Shown here: one piece after another, positions 11,632 to 22,428 of the stretch
How positions within the stretch are numbered: position 1 is the first letter of the stretch
How the letters are laid out: each line of letters opens with the position of its first letter
Source of the DNA: Dichetophora obliterata
Lineage: Eukaryota; Arthropoda; Insecta; Diptera; Sciomyzidae
Direction of reading: 5' to 3'
DNA: 64,000 nucleotides
Assembly (NCBI GenBank): GCA_963920525.1
Contig: OY986439.1
Coordinates: forward strand, 17,455,319-17,519,318
Notes under the pieces: model-generated
What the model was told of the DNA's origin: nothing
The model's input: the letters and a program-made list of their open reading frames with translations, nothing else
Database searches by the model: none
Translations under genes and position numbers: made by a program

Positions 11632-12338
11632 CTGATGAAATACATATTTTATTACATTGTGAAAGTTGTTTCTTGCATAAAATCGAAATTTTCTCAAAGT
11701 ATTCCATTTTTGTTCTAAAGTCTTTTCTAATTTTTTTTTTTTGTTCATACTTGCTTCTGTTGTGCAGTTCACACCCACATCTAGTTGTGCCATTTTACAA
11801 GAGCATTTTTTTTCGTTTTCTGAACGCTTTCTAGCGTCCCTGCGCCAGCTCCTTCTCGGTCAGCATAAATTTGCAATGCGCACAACTTTTTCTTTAGCTT
11901 AAAAAATTGCACTTGGCTTCAATTTTTATGCTTTTCTTACACTTTCTGTGGTGATTGAGCAAAAAAAAAAGACCAGAAAAACTGTGCTACTTTAGGGCTA
12001 AAGCAAACGAAAAATGTACGGAATGAGAACTTTGCCAACTTATTGCGGTCTATTGCAAAGGAGAGTAACTTTTTCATATAAATTTACACTGTACAAAGCT
12101 TAGCCATTGTTTGATATTGACATGCGGAGGAAATAAGGGGAAACAATTGTTTAAGATACAAAAATAGGAGGACATAAAATACATGTTTAAACAGCAACAA
12201 TTGCAATACCTCACTGAAGTGTTAAATGTGCAGAAATGTGAAGCGTTATAAATACAAGCTATTCTGTCATCATATGACTTATGAACTTATCAGAAAAGAT
12301 TAAATTCTACCCCAACAACATTTAATAAAAATATATAT
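10743..12338. other. Spacer with a CA microsatellite
   Basis: AT-rich to 11040, then more balanced, probably unique DNA to about 12330, with a CA array at 11584. No exon could be supported on either strand. Confidence 0.4.
11584..11628. repeat. (CA)n microsatellite
   Basis: An uninterrupted run of about 22 CA units. The frames through it, encoding HT or CV repeats, are artefacts. Confidence 0.95.
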
Positions 12339-15300
12339 GGGGAGTTCCATGCCAAATCGGCCTCGACTAGCGGGACATGTCTCCGATTTGGTTCTAACTT
12401 TGAGGGACGATAGACTAACATGAAAAATGAACGAACGCGAAATTTTAATTTTTTTGAGCCACAGCTTTAGATTTTACAGTACGTCCAAGAATTTTGTAAC
12501 ACTTTAAATGTTTAAAAATTACACGAAACTGGTTGAACTTAAAAATTTAAGGAAATAAATATGTATTGCAAATTTTATGATGTTTTCAAATATTAAAAAA
12601 TAAATTTAATATATTTGATTTTTACACTGAAAAAAAATTTTTTTTTTATAAAAGTTTAATTTCTGAAAAAGGCCCATCTTTCAAAAAATTTGAAAAAAAT
12701 ATATGTTAAAGCTGTGTGTCTTACGCAAATTTTAAGCTATCGTTTTGGAAAATACCATTACTTATGTAGGAGTTATGGACGTTTTACTAATGTCGTAAAT
12801 TTATTTTAAGTTTGATTTTCTTTTTTTTAACTAAATAAATTTTTTGTTTTTTGAGTGGTAGATTTACAAGAGTTAGTGGATTTTTATTTAAATTTAAAAA
12901 TTTTATGTAGCAAGCTTTTGGACGTAGTTTTTATTTGGATGCTGCTTTCATCTAGTGGGACAACATGGTGAATTTCTAACGTGCCTTTTACAGTTTTGCA
13001 GCTTTCATGTCTTGCCTTTAGGTATTCTTCTGCTCCAATATAATCTTCTTTAGAACAAAAACACAGATTATAATTAATTAAGTTTCTTTGAGCCCATTCG
13101 TAAAGTTGTTCAGCTGACAAAATTTCTTTGCGTGTGCCTTTCTGCAGACAATACCACCTTGCCAATCGTTTTAATGTACCACCAACACCGTCACAGGCTC
13201 CTTTTCCATGAGCAGTAGCAAAAAAGCTCCACTCAGCTCTTACCCCAAAGTCCTGATAGTGATGAGCCAAATTTATAAAATTTTTTCTATTTTTATATTG
13301 TTGTGGTGCACCATCGGAGAAATATTTAATTTTGTTCACACAGTGAAATTTTTTTTGTATAAATTTTAAAAGTTTTTTTTGAAACATGAAAACGGCAATC
13401 GTGTCATGTTCGAGACAGCTTGATATTCCGACGAAGGACGTGTGGTCAATTTTTTTGGATTCTTTGTTTAAGAAATATATGACGAATGGATGCACCGTTG
13501 CTTGGTTATTATTCCAATGAAAGCCTTGAACAGCTTCCTGTACAACAAAAGCATAGTTTTCCGAAAAATTAAGTACTTCAACAAATTCACCATCTTTTAT
13601 GTTATCCTTCACACTTTTGAAATAGTTTGCTTGTTGTGTAGCAATAAAATCATGTTTTATAAGTTTTATAAGTTTTTCTGAAAATGTTGAAATAAATTCA
13701 TCTTTGGTTTCAGTTATAGTTTTTAACGAACATCTGTTTTAAAAAAAAGGTTAAAAATGGCAAACACACTCTAAAAAAATACCTGTCTGTCACTATCCAT
13801 TGCTTGTAGGTGATGGATTCTAAAGACTCTTTGTCAAAGGTATCATATAGAAGGTTTTCAAAATGCGTTGTACGTGGACATGAGTTACAGCGACCTTCAT
13901 AACAAGTATCAGTTGGAGTTTTACAAAGAATATGTTGTAATAATATTTTGTATGCACTTTTTCCATTGATCGGCATTTCCCAAGACTTACTTATTTCTTT
14001 CAAGTTTGAACCTGTGTACAAAAAACGATATCATAACCTTTATAAAATGAAAGAAATAACGAACCCTCAGCAATAAGTTTTACATTTTGATGGAGAATGC
14101 AAACGCAAACAGTATGAGTGCCGCTAGATCCTGCTAAAATGCACTCTTTTGGACGAAGTTCAGCAAATTTTGAAAATCCAATTGGAAAGTCAGGATGATC
14201 TTCTTTATATAACTGATGCAGTTCATTTAAATTACAATAGAGAAGCCTTTTCTGAATTTTTTCTTTCGAGATGTTACTCTTGACTATGACAAAATCCTTC
14301 ATTCCTGGTAGTTGCCTGGAGTTTCTTTCATCCAAATAAAATTCCTTTACTAAGGTAACAATTTCGGGAGCGAGCTGCCGTCCAACTTCTTTATTTGGAA
14401 TTGAAAAAATTCCCTTCTCAGTTCTGAGTTTAATTGCATGTGTTGCCATGTGTTTGGAACAATTAAAATTGCTAACAACTTCGAAGGCTCTCATGCAAGT
14501 TGGTAAACTTGTAAGGATTCTAAACTTATCGTCCCTATATTATTATAATTATACAACAAATCTATGAGCAAATTTAAAATTAAGCAAAAAAACAAAAGAC
14601 AACTACCGAGAAGTATATTCCGCTTTAAACTTATTTACATATGTGGACATAAGTTCATTGTAAGCTTCTACTTTTTGTATTTCATCCGTTATAACTTTAG
14701 TTCCAGCGATGTTTTCAAACATGTTTTTGATATTTTGAATTGTGATTTCCAATTTTGTGGTCACATAACCTTTAAATTTGAGTCTGTAATTTTTATGAAG
14801 TTGATGAGTGTAGTTAATTATTATTAATAAATAATTGTTTGTATTACTTTTTTAAATTAATTGGTTTATCTCCTAAAATGCTGAGGATAATATTTAAATT
14901 TTTAATTGTTTCACTTTTTTCTTTGAATTTTGTATCACTTTCGTCTTCATCGGATGAACTATTTGAATCAGAAGCACAATTTGTAAGCTTTATTCTACAC
15001 TTCGTGCAAACGAGTGCACCTTTAGGAGCTGACGGCAGTTTCCTTTTTTGCACCCATGATAGCTCGCGTAAATTTTTTGCATTACCATCTTAATAGTTGC
15101 AACTAATTTAATAAATTCAAATAAAAATATAAATTCAAAAGAACTCACTGTAAGAGCATGTACCAAATGGATTAAAGCAACGTTTTTTCGGTGGTGTAGC
15201 CATATCAATTTTTAAGAGATATTATTATCAGTACTTTTTATTTTGAAATTAAAAATCACTTTACTTGTATTCACTTTTGATTTAATTTTCTAAGATATCT

Positions 15301-15951
15301 AAGTTCCAAAATAATATAATACGACATTATATAATGAAAATTATTTTTTAAGTAAATATAAGTGACGCGATGATGTTCTCTGCTCCCGTAACACCAAAAA
15401 TATAAATTTTAATTGTTTCTTTCGGTCGGTCGGCACTTCAATGTGGTTGAAAGCTCCAATTAAATTTTTTTAATATGTTGAAATTTACGACATGCACTAA
15501 TAAAACATCCATAACTCCTAAATAAGTAATGGTATTTTCCATAATGATAGCTTAAAATTTGCGTAAGACACACAGCTTTAACATATATTTTTTTCAAATT
15601 TTTTGAAAGATGGGCCTTTTTCAGAAATTAAACTTTTATAAAAAAAAAATTTTTTTTTTCAGTGTAAAAATCAAATATATTAAATTTATTTTTGAATATT
15701 TGAAAACTACATAAAATTTGCAATACATATATATTTTCCTTAAATTGTTAAGTTCAATCAGTTTCGTGTAATTTTTAAACATACAAAGTGTTACAAAATT
15801 CTTAGACGTACTGTAAAATCTAAAGCTGTGGCTCAAAAAAATTAAAATTTCGCGTTCGTTCATTTCTCATGTTAGTCTATCGTCCCTCAAAGTTTGAACC
15901 AAATCGGAGACATGCCCCGCCAGTCGAGGCCGATTTGGCACGGAACTCCCC
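12339..15951 (-). mobile_element. Apparently intact DNA transposon with about 465-bp TIRs
   Basis: The left arm 12339-12801 and right arm 15481-15951 are inverted copies over their whole length, with scattered substitutions and small indels. The outermost bases are GGGGAGTTCC at both ends, followed by TGCCAAATCGGCC. Both flanks are AT dinucleotides, so a direct duplication of up to 6 bp (ATATAT) is possible but cannot be sized. The 2.7-kb interior carries a single minus-strand gene whose spliced frame is open throughout. This is the only element in the window with an unbroken transposase-length frame. Confidence 0.88.
12884..15203 (-). CDS. Six-exon transposase-like gene, 673 aa, frame intact
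   Basis: Minus-strand exons: 15203-15149 (ATG), 15088-14848, 14783-14607, 14534-14065, 14011-13783, 13733-12884 (stop). The five introns are 49-72 bp, all begin GT and end AG, and the joined exons total 2022 bases, exactly 674 codons. Residues 9-53 hold a CFNPF start and a CTKC pair, probably a zinc-binding N-terminus. Near residue 290 is GFSKFAELRP, then CVCILHQNVKL (about 302-312) and Cys 344, 351, 356 and 359. The C-terminal third has FSENYAF, FHWNNNQATVHP, FSDGAPQQYKNR (Asp531) and HGKGACDGVGG (Asp572), likely parts of a DDE-type core. Similar proteins are uncharacterised repeats in arthropods and cnidarians; the superfamily (Sola-like?) is not established here. Start chosen because it is the first ATG, the splice phase fits and it lies just inside the TIR. 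Confidence 0.82.
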
Positions 15952-16390
15952 ATATATAAAAAAATATACAACTAAAACAAGTGCAAAAGTGCAAAAAGAA
16001 TTCTTGCAATATTGCACACTCAACTGTCAACATTAAGTATTTTATTTATTTATTTATGCGACATTGGGCTAAACTGGGCTAAAAAGTGTTGCCAATTCAA
16101 CTTGTGAGACCTTAGAAGATCAAGAAACAGATGAAAGGAAAGAAAAGTGTGTGTGTTTGTTAAGATATATATGTTTGAGTGTTGAGGTGTGTGTGCGGTT
16201 TTTTTTGTATGCCGTTTGTTGTTATGTGAGTTGTGTGCTTCACCAACACATCTAATCAACCAACCAGCATTGATAGTGTAAAAAAGCATTTAGAAAGAAG
16301 AAAGTGCAAAATAAAAGCAAGAATTTGCAATAGAATGGCAAGAAATCGCCTGTATCTTACCAAGCAACATTGTTTCGAGCTAAGAACAAA
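15952..16390. other. Probable 5' untranslated or upstream unique DNA
   Basis: After an AT-rich start the sequence becomes less repetitive, with a GT-rich tract at 16145-16230. It leads directly into the candidate coding exon at 16391. No TATA box or other promoter signal is convincing. Confidence 0.35.
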
Positions 16391-16490
16391 ATGGACGTTG
16401 AAGCTGTTACATCTAACGGTATGATGACAATGACATTGTCGTCACCAACAAGTAACACCCGACCACAACGACATAATGTCCACAACAACG
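16391..16490 (+). CDS. Candidate first coding exon of a host gene
   Basis: AACAAAATGGAC gives a start context close to the fly consensus. The following 33 codons (MDVEAVTSNGMMTMTLSS, then PTSNTRPQRH) are rich in S, T, N, Q and H, as in the N-termini of many fly regulatory proteins, and are much less AT-biased than the surroundings. The frame runs to a GTATAG donor at 16491, which would leave phase 1. An alternative GTATGA donor lies at 16421. The gene is not recognised and no downstream exon was found, so any intron would be long. It could be chance. Confidence 0.35.
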
Positions 16491-17232
16491 GTATAGTGAC
16501 TTTGTAACGAGGAGAAAGAGGTTTAGTTTATGGAATACAGCATATTGTTTTAGCAGCCATTTTATTCTTCTTCTTCATCTTCTTCGTCTTCTTTTCTCCA
16601 CTCCATCAAGCCAATTCAATTTTGATATTCTACAGCAACGTTGATCACTACAGATATTTTGTATTTTTTACTAGGATCCTTTAGGTTTGTGAGTGTGTCC
16701 ACATTGTTAATGGAGATTGACGCGTCCAAGGAGAAGAAACTGTGGTTTCATTTTTGTTGTTGTTGTTGTTGTTTTTGTCATAGAAATCGTACCACTTGGT
16801 CTGTGTATCAAGTGGACATCAAGTGTGGACAAGTTGTCGTTGTTAATATGAGATAATAACGTCAGGACAGTCAAGTACTTAAAGTCGATGTATAATTTGT
16901 TGTTTTTTTTTCAAGTCGTTAAAAGCGAAAGCACAACGTTAAGAAGATAATAATAAAAAAAAAAAATTAACAAAGAACTTACAACAAGTGACAACGGAAA
17001 AAAATTGCACTTATATTGCACACTACTCTTAATTGGCAATATATGATGGTTTAAAAAAACTTTATTGACTGAGCTACATTTCAGCTTAAGGCAATGAAGC
17101 ACATTCAAATTAATCATAACAAAAGAATTAATTATAATCAATACTAAATAAGATATATCTTAATGAAACTTCAAACATATGATTTATTGTTCTCATAGTA
17201 AACCAACATTTTTTTAATTTTTTGAACCCCAC
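16491..17232. other. Probable intron or intergenic unique DNA
   Basis: Contains a TTC/CTT-rich tract at 16566-16600 and a TTG run near 16756. There is no transposon signature and no supported exon. Confidence 0.35.
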
Positions 17233-18373
17233 GTCGCACAGAGGGTTGAAATTAAAAAAAGTGGAGATTAATTGAAAAATGATTATATGTTTTTTTTTAA
17301 AACTTTTACTACTCGATTAAAGAGCACAAAATTGTACATCAATCACTACTGAAAATTTCTATGTGATATGTTGTTTACGTTTTCTGCTGCATAGCTTTAA
17401 ATTTGAGAAATTATTTGTTTTTTTTGCGATCAGTTCAACAAATTGAAATTTGACATAGTTTAAAAATTAATATTTTTTTTGTACACCAAAAGTGATGTTT
17501 TTATTATGAAACCTTCAATTTCAGGTACTTAACGTAATTAAAAAAATGGTTAAAAATAATTGTGTAGAAATATGAAAAAAAATTGTGTAACACATGTCAA
17601 AATTTGCGCTATTTTCGAAATATATGTGGAGTATTAAATAAGAATACCCAGGGACCGAAAATAACTGTTATTTTACAATATTCAGATGAAAAAGGCATAA
17701 CGAAAAAGTGGCCGGAGGACTTTTTTGAATATACCATTACACAGTACAACACATGATTTGCCAACTCAATTCTGAGAACTGTATGTGAAATTAGACCCAA
17801 AAAGAAGAATTTCTGCAACATTCGTTTTGTCTTCTTACCTGCCAAAATATTTGTAATATCGATTTGAAGTTAGTACTATCGTATAGGGGAATTTATCACG
17901 TTTTAGGTCCTGTTGTTTGACATAGCTCGACAACCACTAGCTCGATTTAGTTGAAATAAATTTAAAATTACAATTCCCTTAATCTGTTTATATATTATTT
18001 TCCTATAAAAGCAACAGTTTCCAAGTTAAAAATAAGCGCATGAAGAAAAAAAATATTGTTTTTTTAAATTCATAAAAAATACAAAACGGAAATAAGTTTC
18101 AAGTCTAGTTACCTTTTCGCAAAATCACATAACCCATGAGCAAAATGAGACAAAGATCATGAAAATCGATGCACGCGTTTCGCTTTTATTCGCAATTGAG
18201 TAAAGGTATGAGTTTCAAAAATCAGTTATAGCCACCACCCTTAAAATAAAAATAAAAATTAAAAAATTATAATGCAAAAAAAAAAATTATTGATAAAAAC
18301 TTATTGAAAATAAAATAATATGCAATTGCTACGCAATTATAATATGCATAAAAACAAAATTTTGAACATTTTT

Positions 18374-19717
18374 TCAATTATTGGCAATATCCATCCTTGT
18401 AGAAGTTGACGCTTGTGGTTCTGATGATCTTGTTTTCTTCGTAGGTTGTTCATATTCATGGTCTGAGTCTGTATCGTCATCTGAGATACACATACTATTC
18501 AAGGGCGTGTTTCTTTCACTGTGTCCACCAATTTCAATGTCTTCGTATTCGGTGCTTTCTTCAAACTGCATAATTTTTTGCTTTTGAACCGCTTTTCAAT
18601 TGGCATGATCACCTGGTGGAACCTCTCTACTTGTTCGTCTGATTCTTGAGGTGATTGTGCCAAAAAGGTATCGAGGTGCTGGTGCAAGAAATGCAATTTC
18701 AGCGTCATGGATGCACCGATTTTTTCGAAATAATACAGCAACCTGTCCACTCGTTGCTGTATCTCTTCTCGCTGGACACGGTTCTTTCCTAGAACGCCTT
18801 CTATTACTTCTTTCAATGCGTTCCATGCATGTTGGTGGTCGTGATGCTTTGAAAGCAAATTTGTGAAAGAATCACTTTTGATCAATTTCCGAATATCAGG
18901 TCCATTGAGAATACCTGTTTTAAATACATAAGAAAAACGAACAAATTATTGGTAATGCGAATGTATAGAAATTATCAAATTTAAATATGACAATATTTAA
19001 AAACAGAGTACGATACGTACCCCAGTAGCGGATGGAATATATTCCGAATATATGAAGCAGCAATTACCTTGTAATGACCACTACTTCCGACTGTATTACC
19101 TTACTATGCATAAAAGGCCTTACATTTAACATTGAATGAGACAGGAGGTAAGTGGTCGCCTCCCTTCAGCATTACCTAGAAGTTATGGAGTAACATACTA
19201 CTTGTATTAAGTTATAAAAATCACTGCATTACTTTTCCTTGTATGCTACATTACAGGTAATGAGGTATGAGTTAATTACTTCTGCTATATGCAGTCGCAT
19301 TACTTTTTGAAAAAAGTAATTTTTTAAACGTTGCACTGGAAGTGTGGCAGTAAATGCAGCAGTGTATACTTTTGCTTTCAATTGTTTTCTGTTTAATCCA
19401 GGACGAAAATTTATGCATGCGTAGCACCTGGATTCATCATGTCCAGTTAGGTCTTCCACCCAAATTACTGGCTTTATAAAAGACAACTTTCTACTTTTTC
19501 CGTGCATCCATTTTAGAAGGGTAGTATAACAACTGCTGCACACTGTGTTCGGCGTAAAATTTGCACCACTGAAATCTGCTTCATCGAAATAATTACAATA
19601 TGAGGTTTTGAATTGCTCAGTAAACAAATTTTTTCGATCTTTTGTCTGTATTTTTCGGACGATATGACCACAAACGTAACAAAATTCATCCAAATTTGGG
19701 CACTTGTTGTTTTCCAT
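18374..19717 (-). pseudogene. Gutted transposase-like gene of unclassified family
   Basis: The 5' part, 19717-19229, opens with MENNKCPNLDEFCYVCGHIV and continues with CSSCYTTLLKWM and CYACINFRPGLNRK, a cysteine-rich N-terminal zinc-binding region. The 3' part, 18885-18499 (reaching upstream to a possible acceptor near 18915), has HFLHQHLDTF and DEQVERFHQVIMPIEKRF. Similar blocks frame a much longer protein in repeated, uncharacterised arthropod genes. The several hundred central residues expected between them are absent, replaced by about 310 bp of non-coding sequence. Near 18575 the frame shifts by one base in an A-run before an acidic tail (to 18374). The gene is therefore dead or a deletion derivative. 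Family recall is from memory. Confidence 0.55.
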
Positions 19718-20289
19718 ATTGAAATATTTTATGTTTTGTTGTTATTCACTTTTAAAAAACTGGAGAAAAATCACTTTCACTGTTCGCGTTCGTCGGCACT
19801 GCCTGAATGACAAAAATCGATCAATGCACACCTATAAATACTACGTATTTTTCAATAATTTACTGCCAGGTACTTATAAATGGGCGCATATTTTAAGGGT
19901 GGCTGGCTTTATACCTGATTCAGCACTTGTACGTTTCAAATAGTGCAAAACTTTCCAAATAATCAGCACCCTTAAATGTGGGTTTATTTATTATTTTGTT
20001 TATTCCTTTTTTTTTAATTCCCAGAATCATAAAAAAGGTGTCAATGTTTTCTCCAAATATTGTTGTGCATAAAACGTGAAAAATTCCCCTATACGATAGT
20101 TACTAACTTCAAATCGATATTAAAAATATTTTAGCAGGTAAGAAGACAAAACGAATGATGCAGAAATTCTTCTTTTTGGGTCTAATTTCACATACAGTTC
20201 TCAGAATTGAGTTGGCATTCAATGAACTGAAAAATGTTGTACTGTGTTATTGTCGTAATGGCAGCAGCTTCGCGATTATTAAATGCCTT

Positions 20290-20760
20290 TTAAAATTTTG
20301 GCTGTTACTATAAAAATTAAAATTAACTGTTATTTTTTGTCTTTTATTTTTTCGGGCAAAAATAACTGTTACTTTTGACTTTTATTTTTTAGGTCAAAAA
20401 TAATAGTTATTTTGTGCCTTTTATTTTTTCGGTCTAAAATATCAGGCATTTTGTATTTTTTCAAAGGCCGAATAAAAAACTTTAGAAAATAAAAAGTTTT
20501 ATAGCTCAAAACATGCGCGCTGATGAGACGATAAAAATTGCATACAACTTTTTTTGCCGTTCAAGTGGCCTTTAAAAAATTCAAATTGCCTGATATTTTT
20601 GACCGAAAAAATAAAAGGCACAAAAAAACTGTTATTTATGACCGGAAAAATAAAAGCCAAAAGTAACAGTTATTTTTGCCCGAAAAAATAAAAGGCATTA
20701 AATAACTAGTATTTTTGTCAAAAAAAATAAAAAATAAATGATAACTGTTAATATCTGACT
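20290..20760. repeat. Large hairpin built from about 46-bp repeats
   Basis: Each arm contains several copies of a unit with CTTTTATTTTTTCGG and AAAAATAACTGTTA. Left arm about 20324-20467, right arm about 20570-20720, separated by about 100 bp. The same motif occurs once at the opposite end of the element (17657), so the right terminus appears to have expanded and folded back. Confidence 0.7.
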
Positions 20761-20793
20761 TTTTTGATAAAACCATAACCGGTACGGTCCCTG

Positions 20794-21598
20794 GAATACC
20801 GTATCATCAAGCAGAAATGAAAATATTGTATTACAATTTAGTATCTAAGTTTCCATATTCAGCAATAAAAAGTTGCTCATTTTTACCCGAATCTTTTTTA
20901 TTTAAAATATCGTGATAATAGTCACTCTTATGATGAAAGTGACGAGATCGATGCAGAGGAGTTTGAAGACTTTGGGCATCAGGAGGAATATTAACAAATT
21001 CATAAATTTTTTGCTGCTCGTATATAATATTGTTATGAATATTTTTAAAAAAGTTTTCAAAGAAGAGATTGATGACGTCACTTTGTATGGACGATGACGT
21101 CACTTTTTCATTTTTTCCAACTTCTCCGAATTTCAAATTCAGAATGAATTTTAATTATTAAAATCATTTATATTATGCAATGAATTCATTTTTGAGGAAT
21201 TTATGAAGGTTTTTCTATTAACACGACTTCATTATGTATGGAAATTAGGCGTGGTTTTCATCTGATTTTGCCGAATTTCATAGTTAGAATTTATATTGAA
21301 GAGGTAAACTTACGTGTAAAATTTCATAGCTTTTCTTTTATTTTTGTAGATTTTGAAGAGATTTCACGATTAAAATAAAGTCACTCTGTATGGGAGGTAG
21401 GCGTGGTTTTTATCCGATTTGGCTCAGTTTTGAACTTAATATTTACATTTTAGTATCTAATTTTATGACTATAGCTTCAAAATTACGACTTTAATCATAT
21501 CGAAAGACGGACGGACGGACAGAATTTTTTTTTCTTATTTGTACCCAATCTAACTAAAACAGAAGTCAACAATTTCCTCCGACTTCCCTCCGACTATG
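20794..21598. other. Remaining body of the outer TIR element
   Basis: Contains a 101-codon minus-strand frame (20831-21136) without recognisable features, two copies of an AGGCGTGGTTTT motif (21247 and 21407), and the GACGGACGG motif. Nothing functional can be supported. Confidence 0.35.
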
Positions 21599-21643
21599 TG
21601 AATTAATCTCCATTTTTTGGGATTTCAACCCACTGTGCGTCGT

Positions 21644-22428
21644 CAGCAACAATTTTTATAAAAACACCAAAAAATTACGGTGTGCAGGATTACTGTCCTT
21701 AGAAAAGTCAGCAAAAAAATGGGATTTTAAGGTATGACCTGCGGTTAAAAATATCTTTTAAAGGATTTTTTAAAATTCAAATTATTTTTGGAGTTACATA
21801 GCTATATATCTGTTTCGATGAGCAATAACAGCTTAAGTCTTATTTCAAAGTTTTCAAAAATTTTGCTTCAAAATTTTCAATCGCCATATAAGTTATATGA
21901 AAGAATTTTTAATTTTTGCGTCGTATCTTTGGCTAAGATCATGCTAGAAGTTCTAGATTTTATATGTTCATAATGATATATACGTGAAACACAACTCTAT
22001 CAATAACTCAGTTCTGTCTTAAATCGACTTAAGCTAGTATTGCTTATCGACACAGATATGTTTATATACACTCACACGGACGGCGTTTTGTAAGTAATCA
22101 CGTGAGGAATATCCTGAACTAGGATAATTGGGCTAAGTTTACTACTGAATGGAGGTGGGGCAAAAACCCTCCAAAAAAAGCTAATTTTTTAACTTCTTTT
22201 TAAAAAAATTGCGTCATTTTCTCAATATCCGATATTTTGGATATATCCTAGAAAAGGACCTGCCTGACGTGATTACCAAAAAAAATGCCGCCCGCCGAAT
22301 TTCGATACGACATCCGACGCCCATTTTGCTTTCTCATTTATACGTACCCATTTTCATCGCTTCAGAAGGGGGGGAAGGGAAAGATAACATAGAAACATTA
22401 ACAAGTATGAAATAAGTTAGAAAATTAA
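21644..22428. other. Spacer, nothing recognised
   Basis: AT-rich DNA leading to the PIF/Harbinger element. A 68-codon frame at 22209-22415 has no family resemblance. Confidence 0.4.

Larger units (their letters stand above)
17649..20793 (-). mobile_element. TIR element with 7-bp target duplication
   Basis: Both ends read CAGGGACCG inward. GAATACC lies directly outside both ends (17642-17648 and 20794-20800). Long subterminal inverted arms occur at about 17652-17905 and 20068-20250, sharing AATTCCCCTATACGATAG and GTAAGAAGACAAAACGAATG. The interior holds a broken minus-strand transposase-like gene. The right end is lengthened by a repeat-built hairpin. Superfamily undetermined. Confidence 0.7.
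17233..21643. mobile_element. Outer TIR element, nested host of the next element
   Basis: GTCGCACAGAGGGTTGAAAT at 17233 and the complement of ATTTCAACCCACTGTGCGTC near 21643 form inverted ends of about 45 bp that also share TGGAGATTAATT. Once the inner element (17649-20793) is removed, about 1.25 kb of body remains. No clear target duplication was found. The right part carries a GACGGACGGACGGACAG motif at 21505. Confidence 0.5.

Noticed and set aside
11535..11834. Frames on both strands across the CA repeat
   Set aside because: Length comes from the HT/CV dipeptide repeat; no other protein feature.
20831..21136. 101-codon minus-strand frame as a transposon gene
   Set aside because: No motif linking it to either nested element; left as part of the outer element's body.
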